From contig JAABOA010000062.1 in the NCBI GenBank assembly GCA_015680635.1, forward strand, positions 1 through 15,650: 15,650 bases of DNA, written 5' to 3'. Made by a program: the position numbers and the translations under genes. Source of the stretch: Lunasporangiospora selenospora (lineage: Eukaryota; Mortierellomycota; Mortierellomycetes; Mortierellales; Mortierellaceae). The notes under the pieces are model-generated. The model had not been told where the DNA came from. It made no database searches and saw nothing but the letters and a program-made list of their open reading frames with translations. Shown here piece after piece: positions 1 through 7,664 of this stretch; the first letter of the stretch is position 1; each line of letters begins with the position of its first letter.

Positions 1-26
1 CGCCCTGTCACTATCAAACTCTCTTC

Positions 27-3000
27 TTAATAGGCCGAGGTCTCTGCCATCGAAAGAATCTCGTCAAAGTAGTCCGTGCTGTTCTTCTGGACCGTACACA
101 TTCTCTGGTCTTCTGTCAACGGCAGCTCTGTCAGTGAGGCACTCTCCTGGATAGACTAGGTGGTTTTGAAGAACGATAAAATGAGAGTGGTTAATAGAGA
201 GTAACAAAAGGTCGACAATAATAACGACAACGACACAATACACTTACAAGATCCTTCAGATCACGCAACAAGGTCGTGCACTTGGATGCCATCTCCGTCA
301 CCGAAATCTCATGGTACTGTGAATCACTCGACTTGTAACTCATCAACAATGGCAACTCGCGCAACAACTCTTGGAGCTGTCCTTGCCACTCCATAATCAC
401 CTCGGGCGAAACAAGATCCTCCGAATACGAAACTCGGTTGCCATGCCCTCCACCCGTCTGGCCCTTGACCCAACGCAAACGCTCGATCTGACTCTCGGTT
501 TCTGCAGAGCAGCAGTCGAGATAGGCCTGATAAATTCGTCCACCTTGCTCCCATTGGCTCACCTTGGCTGGATTCACCATCGCCAACAAACGACGGAGCG
601 TCTGCAGGTCCCGACGCAGGATACAGACTGGGGCCAACGAGGACAGAATCAAGGCATGTCCACTCTGATGCTCTCCTCCCTTCAACAGACTGACCACCTC
701 CATGACCAAGTCTCCATTATACTTTGCCTTTGTCGCCCGTGCCTTCCACAACCATTCCTCGGGCACTCGGAGATACTTGAGCACAAACATGCACTTTTGC
801 TTGTTGTCCATCGTCCTCGTGTTCACCCCTCTATTATCCACAGTTGTTGACTCCGTGGCCGATCCAACCACAGACTCAAAGCTCGGCAGATCCACATGTT
901 GCTCCAACAATCGGCGAATCACCAGCTCGCGGGATCCAACCTCCTCCAAATGCAAGGCAACAAACACTGCCCACTCCCACAGGCCTTGGTTCTCGAGTTG
1001 AAAGATCACATCCTGGCAAATCTTGGCATGGGTTGATTCCTCACGACAGTCTGTCATACCAAGAGACTGCACAAGAACCATATAAAACTGCCAACTCAGA
1101 CGATAGTCAAGACGCGAGGGCGAGATCCCCAGGGGATGCAAGGCAACCTCGAGGCATGCAGAAGATTCAGTGGCTAAAGAGAGCAGCTGGAATATAAAGT
1201 CGTGGTGGTCCGTCCGTTTCCAAGGCTGGCCCTTGTCCTGACCCATATCTTGATCCCGGTCCATGGTCTGGTATTGATCCTGGACCTTGTACCAAGGCAG
1301 AGGTCGGGCCACATCTGGATTAGACATCACCGCCTTGACATAGGCGCCCACAGCCTCTGCAAGGTGCGTGCCCTCGGAATTGTTGTACCACAGGAACAAT
1401 CCAAACGTCCTCCGCCAGTCCAGTCCATCCGTTACATACTGAGGGGCTTGACCTGTTGGAGCAAGGTTATCACGCAGTGCTCCGCAAAGCAACGCATACA
1501 CCTTGACGTAAAACTCTGGCATCTGATCCAATGCTCGTGCATCTCGATAAAGAGCCAATTGGTCCTCAATATCCGACATGGTCTTGGAACCCTTGCTGGT
1601 CTGAGAGATCAAAGTTGCCAGTCGAAGGTTTCTGGATTGAACAGCGCAGATACTGGCCTTTTGCTTCTTGTTGTTCACCAAGAGTGAAAAGATCGTCTCC
1701 TCCAATGCCGACGGTCCACCACGGCTGGCAATCTCGGCCATGGCCGTATCCAAGGATGGCTTGGTCACATGGCTAAGCCAGGTACCACATCGGACTCTGC
1801 GTCCGATCGCCTCGAATGCCTCCTGAGAACTCTCGGACATGGCTTCCACCTCGGCAGTTTTGAGTTGCTCATCAAAGAGCGACTGGGCCAAGATCCAAGC
1901 ATAGACTTCCTCTGTGGACAAGTTATGCTGGAGTCCCTTGAGGCTGTTCATCATGGATGTGAAGGACGTGCCTGGGGCGATAATGGCTCTAGGTTGATTG
2001 GATTGATCCAGGATGATCTCGGTATTCTGAAGCTGGGCCTGGAGGGCAACAATATGTCGTTCCAGTTCCTCCTCGCCGTCTTGAGCAACTGCCTTGACCT
2101 TGACCAGCTCGACAGTGGTCGAGGACAATCCCATACCACAATCCTGGTCCACTGCTGCCTTGACAGACTTGTCACTTTTTCTATACATGCCCATGGAAGC
2201 AAATGTAGAGTGCGTTAGAGGACACGATTTATACGCACGATCCACATTTTCACTCTGCTTAATTTCGGGAGGGAGGAGGGGAGGGTTATGGCTCTTTTCT
2301 TTTTCTTCTTCTTCTTCCTCTTTCATTACCTTTCTTTGACATCGTTAAAGTTACAGATCCTGCCACAGACGGCGAGCATACCATTGGGACCCCAGCCGAC
2401 ACGACAAGAGCGGCCCATCATCAATCCAGCATCGGCAAGCAAAGCTCCCTTGCGTGACAACAACGACTGCTCATATCCCGTTCGAGTAAACTTGCGAGGG
2501 GGTCGCGTCAAATAATTCGACTCTTGTGGCTCGTATTCTTCTTGGAAAGAGGGTCGAATCTGCGATAGGGTTGTTTGTGTTTTTCCCACCCAAATTTGTT
2601 TTGTTTGTTTGTTTTGTTTGTTTGTGTCGAAAAAAGGGTACAAAACAGGGTTGCGTTTGTGAAGCAATAAAAAAATCAAGTGTAAAATACAAATAAAGAA
2701 AAAAAAAATTGGTTTGTCAGTTGAATATCCTACTTTATTCGCAACGATCGACTGTAATGGTAATCAAGGAAAGAATAAAAAGAAAAAGAAAAGAAAAAAA
2801 GAAAAAAAGAAAAGAAAAAAAAAGAGTGGTGTCCGATATGCTGGTTGAAAAGAACAAGGGAATATTTAGTGACTTCCTCCCTCCATCCTGAATGCGACTC
2901 CCCCTTCTGTCACTGATGATCCTCCAAAACACTCCTCTTCTCCTGAGAATGTCGTGTCAAGGACCCCACGTCTGTAGTGTTGTTGTTGTTTGTTGTTGCT

Positions 3001-6000
3001 AGTGCCGTTGTTGTTGTCGCTGTCGTCATTGTTGTCGTCTTCTTTTGCGCTTCTCCCTAGTACAAGCCCAAGCTTACCTCGGCTCCTTGGTCATCTAAAG
3101 GTCTAGCAGCTACATCCGACTGAGCTGAAGCATCCGAGGAATTGGACCAGACACTAGATCTCTTTACGTTGCGGTCCTGAGCCGATGCCGATTCTCCAAA
3201 CAACGAATGTCTCATCATGTTCTGACGCTGAGGATCTCGGTCTCTGGAGACCTTGGTCATCGATCGTGCGAAGGGGGATTGATCCGAGCGCGATCGACTA
3301 GCATTGTTGTTGTTGTTCATGTTCTGAGTGGTATCCTTGGGACGGTCGACTCCAGTGCTCTCATACTCACGAGAGTTTTGGACCGTGCGACGACCAGTCT
3401 CCTGGGTCGCTTTTTCCTCCTCTTCATCGTCATCGTTCAAGCCGTACTCTGAAAAGTGCTCCACCTTAAATGTCCATGTGCCATTCTCGAGGTTGAAATC
3501 GACAAACTCGGTCTCACGCTGTCGTCTAAGACGCTTCATGTGCTGGTTATACTGAGGGGAGGATTTGTCGAATCTGATGGGCTCGAGAGTGCTCTTGTCC
3601 AAAGGCCAGCATCGCTCCAACGAGATCATTGCAGGCACGTTCAGACCCTGACCTCTAGGCGGTTTGTTATGCTCATCAGGGTAGACCTGGCAGATCCTAG
3701 GCTTGAAAATAACAATCTCTCCGCAGATGGAGGAGAGCGAAGGCACAGTCGTCAAGTCGACAGGGTCCAAAAAGTCTACACTTCCATAGTCAGGCAGTCC
3801 GACCTTGAAGTTTTCAACACGCTGGAGCTGAGAACGCGACATCTTTCGGAGTTCTTCCAACGAGGGCAACATCCAATACTCTCCCGATGCTCTTTTTCCT
3901 GCACCAGAGGTAGAGCTCAATGGCGAGGTAGCCTGGCGATTGAAAGCAGAGCTGGAGGGCTGGGCGTTGCGGCTTTCAAAGGCATCACCGTTCTGCTGAG
4001 GAGCTGATGTGGAGCGATCCTTCGAGGCGCCCGTAGTGCTCGATTCAAGAGAAGGGTTGAATGTCACGCTCGTCTTGTGTGCACTCGAAGAAGCATCTTG
4101 CTGGGCACTGTCCTGACCTCTGGGCTTGAGCTCGAGCTTCTTGACGCTGCGGCTCGGAGCATAGTCATTGGACGAGTAGTTTGGTCCATCGCTGGCACCA
4201 TCCAAAAGAAGCAAGCTCTTGCGTCCAGCAGCCAGGTCACTTCCCGCATTGACACTCGACGAGAACGTCGCCGAGGACGCTGCTCTGAGGCGAATGTGAG
4301 AGTGGCGAGGGTTGAAGCGGACGGGTGGGATCAATGCAGGGAGTTTTTGCGCTGGCGCGGATCGAGAAAGAATGGCAGGCTGAGGCTTGGCAGCAGCGGC
4401 AGCAGCATCTCTTTGGAAGAGAGGGTTATCGCCATAGATGTTGCCATTGACAGAGGCCACCATGGTAGGTTGAGCAGCAGTGGCAGCAGTGGCGGTCGAG
4501 CTTCCAAGGAGACCAGTGCCAAAGGCGCTTGTGCCAAAGGCCGTGGTAGGTGCACCAGCTTGTCCAAACAAGGGAGCTGCTGTTGCTCCGGTTCCAAAGG
4601 TAGACATACCAAATCCAGTAGTTGGCGCCTGTGAGAAGAGGCCACCTGCTGCCGCTGGCTTGCTTGCACCAAAGAGGCTGGTCGAAGCTGCTGGCATTCC
4701 AAACGCTGGAACCCCTGATGCTGTTCCGCCACCAAAAAGACCGGTCGCCGGCGCTGATGTGGCAGGGAAGAGAGAGGAGCTTGCTGGGGTAGAGCCGAAA
4801 AGGGACCCTGCTCCAGCAGCTGGAGTTGTGCCAAATCCACCAAAAGCAGGTGCAGCAGTCGAAGCAGCAGGTGCGGCCCCAAACAGGGATGTTGCAGCAG
4901 GCTTAGCGGCCCCAAAGGGCCCAGTAGCGGCTCCTCCTCCAAAGAGACTGGTGGCTGCGGGTGCTGATGTTGCTGGGGTGGTGCCAAATGCACCAAAGGG
5001 AGTAGCCGTGCTAGCGGGAGCTACTCCAAATCCTGCACCAGTGCTTGTTGCGCCTCCTCCAAATAGACTGGCAGTGGCAGGCGCTGCTCCAAAAGGAGTT
5101 GCTGCCGCTCCGAATCCTGCGGCAGGCTGACTGGTGGCCGGGGTGCCGAATGCGCCGAACCCTGCTGCTGGTTTGGCAGCAGCTCCTGCACCGAAAGCAC
5201 TGGATGCTCCAAAGCCGGTTGTTCCTGCTGCCGCTCCAAATCCAGTCGCTCCAGGGGCTCCAAAAGCCGGCTGTTGCTGTGCAGCACCGAAGAGAGGCGC
5301 TGGGGCAGCTGGTTGGCCACCAAATGGGGCTAATGTACGCAAAAGATATTATAAGAAAAGATGTATTAGCGAGACTTGTTGATTGAGTAAACCACGACTA
5401 TGGTCGCTGCCAGCATTTACTTACTTGATGTGACGGGAGTAGCGCCAAAGCCTGCTCCTGCTCCGAAACCACCAGCAGTTGGGGCGGCTCCAAAACCAGT
5501 AGTACCGGCTCCGAAACCTCCAATACCGGATGTGGTGTTACCAGCTCCAAAACCAGGGGCTGGTTGGGCACCAAACCCTGCGGCTGGCTGTTGTGGCTGC
5601 TGGCCAAAGCCTGGGGTCGCCGCTCCGAAGCCAGCTGCTTGTCCTGCGCTCTTCCGTCCCTGCTGATAGTCTTGGAGACGAAGTTCCTATTGCGTGATGA
5701 GTTCAAATAAGAGTTGTTAAAATAAAGTGTTAAATTCTAGTCCTTTCTTTTCCAGTGCTGCGATCAGACCAGATGAGAACGCCGATATTTGGATCCGATG
5801 ATTACCTCAAAGGAAAAGTTGCGGTACGCAGGCATAGCGGTAATACTCTGGTAATGGCTGTTCTGGCCAGTGGTCTGCTCCTTTTCAATGTAGGGCGTGA
5901 AAGGAGGATTCATGGTTCCATTTCCTGCAGCTGTGTTCATACCACCTCCAAGCATTCCAGCGTTGTTACCAAATCCACCTGTAAAAAATGAAGGAAGGAA

Positions 6001-7091
6001 GAAAGAGTGTTCAAAGATTTAGTTTTCTGAACTTCAGTGCTATAAAAAACTATCACAATTGAGGCAATGCCATCTGTCGATGGTAATCGATTTATAAATC
6101 CATTGAGAGCAATTACCTCCTCCGAATCCAGTGTTGGCCGTTGCTCCAAAGCCAGTGGAAGGTTGGGCACCAAAACCAGCGGCAGGTTTAGCTCCGAATC
6201 CAGTATTGGCACCAAAACCTCCTGTGGCTCCTGCGGTCGATGCTATTGTGAAAGTGTGACAGAAAGAGGTTTAAACCAACTATTAGTAAGGCTCAAAGCA
6301 GAAATAGACTATAAAGAAAAAGAGCATCGAGACTGAAGTGAGACGAGTTATTTATGTGGTTTGACGAGCTATGCATGCTACACCTACTTCCAAAACCTCC
6401 AAAGCCTGTACTGGTTGAGGGACCTGCGCCTAATGAACATCGAAGTGTCGTTTAATTTCCAGTTGGTTAGTATTTTCCCCCTGTATTCATTAAAGGTGCC
6501 ACTCACAAACTTAAGAAAATACCTATTGCTGACTTACCTCCAAACGAAGTGCTACCAAATCCTGACTGGCTCTGTTGTTGTGCACCAAAGCCCGAGGATG
6601 CTCCAAACCCGCCTAAAGAAAGGGAAGGAGAGAAAAGCGGTTAACTAAAATAATAATAATAATATTTATAAAGAAGAGGGCTCCAAGGATAGAGTACGTA
6701 CCACTGGCTCCAAATCCAGCGCCTGTGCTGCCGCCAAATCCTCCTGCCGATGGAGCAGCTCCAAATGGAGTCTGTTGCTGTGCGGCTTGACCAAATCCAG
6801 TGCTGCCCGTTGCTCCAAATCCAGTCGAGGCTCCACCGAATGAAGCTAGTGCATAGAATAAGAATCAAGACAAAAATTGGTTAGTCCTCCAATCAAAAGT
6901 TACCATGCCCATCACAATACTTTTATCATGTCAATTGAATTATTTACAACTGCATCGAAGGTCGAGCCTGATGGAGAAAATGATCACTTACTTGAGCCAA
7001 AAGTGTTTGGGGCCGCACCAAAGCCAGAGCCTGGCTGCTGCTGCTGCTGCTGTCCACCAAAGCCTCCACCACTAAAACCAGCTCCGTACAT
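27..7091 (-). CDS. NUP98: Nup98-Nup96 autoprocessed nucleoporin precursor (11 exons)
   Basis: Precursor of two nuclear pore proteins. Exons read on the minus strand: 7091-6992, 6845-6702, 6612-6538, 6429-6388, 6242-6117, 5978-5806, 5686-5425, 5329-3078, 2559-2330, 2180-248, 155-27. Joined, they give 1821 codons and TAA, close to the size of animal Nup98-Nup96. Residue order: FG repeats from residue 1 with a six-Gln run at 14-19; GLEBS (Gle2/Rae1-binding) segment about 187-232; further FGA and SLFG repeats to about 585; a Ser-rich linker; autoproteolytic domain 792-933; cleavage HF|S at F933/S934; acidic and Asn/Ser-rich linker; the Sec13-binding motif DAGLMMGRSCRVGWGPNG at 1101-1118; then the helical Nup96 scaffold domain. 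In the family, Nup98 forms the FG barrier and binds export factors, while Nup96 pairs with Sec13 in the Y complex. The start ATG opens with MYGAGFSGGGFG. The exon 8-9 junction is the least certain; the other junctions are fixed by phase and homology. Confidence 0.93.
2734..2739 (-). terminator. AATAAA hexamer inside NUP98-NUP96 intron 8
   Basis: The minus strand reads GCGAATAAAGTAGG here, followed within about 30 nt by a T-rich stretch. This is the layout of a cleavage and polyadenylation signal. It lies inside the intron, after an in-frame stop, so it could end a Nup98-only mRNA. Such hexamers also occur by chance in AT-rich introns. Confidence 0.3.
2767..2824. repeat. Polypurine (A-rich, AAAG/AAAAG) tract in intron 8
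   Basis: The + strand is almost pure A and G, in AAAAAG-type units. On the sense (minus) strand of NUP98-NUP96 it is a long pyrimidine tract just before the possible acceptor TTACAG at 2754-2752, so it may act as a polypyrimidine tract as well as being low-complexity DNA. Confidence 0.7.
2976..3040. repeat. GTT/AAC-type low-complexity repeat in intron 8
   Basis: On the + strand the stretch is made largely of GTT triplets with interruptions such as GCTAGTGCC and GTCGCTGTCGTCATT. It is confined to the long intron and looks like a degenerate trinucleotide microsatellite. Confidence 0.7.
3453..3878 (-). other. Nup98 autoproteolytic domain with HF|S cleavage site
   Basis: Residues about 792-933, from YWMLPSLEELRKM to FKVEHF. 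The domain shows the expected order: a YWxxPS..EL entry, a VGLPDYGSVDFLDPVDL segment, GEIVIFKPR, VPAMISLERCWP, and the closing GTWTFKVEHFSEYGL. In the family, the Ser after HF attacks the preceding peptide bond and splits the precursor. Both H932 and S934 are present, so the precursor should be cut between F933 (codon ending at 3453) and S934 (codon starting at 3452). Predicted products are a 933-residue Nup98 and an 888-residue Nup96. Confidence 0.9.
5672..5911 (-). other. GLEBS (Gle2/Rae1-binding) segment of Nup98, split by intron 6
   Basis: The segment covers residues about 187-232: PPFTPYIEKEQTT, then HYQSITAMPAY, then FSFEELRLQDYQQGRK. The order of a Pro-Phe entry, a central QSITAM-like core and the acidic EELRLQDY end matches the GLEBS motif of Nup98 and of yeast Nup116, known to bind the mRNA-export WD protein Gle2/Rae1. 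It is the only non-FG island in the repeat region. Phase-0 intron 6 (5805-5687) separates FSFE from ELRLQDY, so the motif only exists after correct splicing. The identification rests on remembered family pattern, not on an alignment. Confidence 0.8.
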
Positions 7092-7146
7092 GGCGAATGA
7101 TCAAGGGCTTATGGTGATGTGAAGGCGTATCCTAGATGTTGCTGCG

Positions 7147-7184
7147 AAGGGTCAAACCCTTTTGCCGAGTAACAATCGACTCGG
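7147..7184. promoter_or_regulatory. Two tandem inverted repeats before NUP98 start
   Basis: AAGGGT/ACCCTT (7147-7152 with 7156-7161, loop CAA) is followed 3 nt later by CCGAGT/ACTCGG (7165-7170 with 7179-7184, loop of 8). They end 56 nt outside the start codon, so they probably fall in the 5' UTR or core promoter. Each could form a small hairpin in RNA or serve as a dyad binding site. No known factor site is recognised. Confidence 0.35.
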
Positions 7185-7404
7185 TCTGCGCGTCGTGCGG
7201 TATAGAGGGGGGAAATGAACAAACTGCTTTAGCGCGTGCTGTTTGTTCCTAAGATGCGTTGATTAATGCTGTTATTCCAGTGACAGCCGGTGAGATGGAA
7301 AGGGGATAAACGACGCTGCTCGCTCAAAAAGGTTTAAAGTGGGGGTGAAGTCGCGTCCGATCAATAACAGCATGAGATGACCTTCGTTTCTGGGATTTCG
7401 CCTT

Positions 7405-7410
7405 TTTATT
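7405..7410 (-). terminator. Putative poly(A) signal of MON1
   Basis: An AATAAA hexamer on the minus strand in an A-rich setting, about 255 nt after the MON1 stop at 7665 and about 310 nt before the NUP98 start codon. It is the only perfect hexamer I noticed in this gap. Position fits a 3' end signal; the actual cleavage site cannot be seen. Confidence 0.4.
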
Positions 7411-7664
7411 TTTTTCGTCTTGGAGAGATAATACTTAAGGGTCACGAGGCAGTGCGCCCTCTTCGCCCTCTGTGCAGATCCGTTATCGTGCCAGCCACCT
7501 TTGACTACCGCGCAGAGAGCCGCAGGTGCTCACTCACATACCAAAGACACCGCCTTCTTTGTAAGCCAGTTTCGAAAAGAACTTGCCCCCGCGAAAAACG
7601 TGTAATGTGCCTCTATGTGGCGGTGCACAAAACATCAAGTATTACACAGCCTGGACAGTCTATC

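Larger units (their letters stand above)
2560..3077 (-). other. Unusually long intron 8 of NUP98-NUP96 (518 nt)
   Basis: The donor GTAAGC follows a GAG codon at 3078. The acceptor CAG at 2562-2560 restores phase 0 into the exon carrying the Sec13-binding motif. All other introns of this gene are 89-149 nt. The intron holds a CAA/GTT-type repeat (about 2976-3040), a long polypurine tract on the + strand (about 2767-2824), a TTTG/CAAA-type tract (about 2596-2625), an AATAAA hexamer (2739-2734) and an in-frame stop TAG at 3059-3057. A second acceptor, TTACAG at 2754-2752, sits after a long pyrimidine run and is in the same phase. I cannot decide between one 518-nt intron, use of the 2752 acceptor, or two consecutive introns. 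Confidence 0.6.
7092..7664. other. Intergenic: MON1 3' flank and NUP98-NUP96 5' flank
   Basis: This 573-bp gap separates two head-to-tail genes. It carries an AATAAA hexamer on the minus strand about 255 nt after the MON1 stop. Two small inverted repeats lie 56-93 nt before the NUP98 start codon. I see no convincing gene here: a + strand open frame across 7377-7739 runs antisense into the last MON1 exon and shows no family pattern. The NUP98 promoter should lie here, but no clear TATA box was seen. Confidence 0.7.

Noticed and set aside
1202-1687. Open frame of 161 codons on the + strand
   Set aside because: Antisense to the Nup96 scaffold domain, no family pattern.
2709-2891. Lys/Arg-rich + strand open frame
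   Set aside because: It is a translation of the A/G-rich tract in intron 8 and has no other content.
4331-4996. Open frame of 221 codons on the minus strand, Leu/Pro/Gln-rich
   Set aside because: It is an out-of-frame shadow of NUP98 exon 8, caused by the biased codons of the repeats.
4480-5130. Open frame of 216 codons on the + strand, Pro/Ala/Lys-rich
   Set aside because: It is the antisense of the FG-repeat coding region; the repeat composition keeps several frames open. The minus frame carries the recognisable FG repeats.
4380-7090. Regularly spaced repeats that might suggest a tandem array or CRISPR
   Set aside because: They are degenerate FG-repeat codons in a eukaryotic nucleoporin gene, not identical direct repeats with unique spacers.
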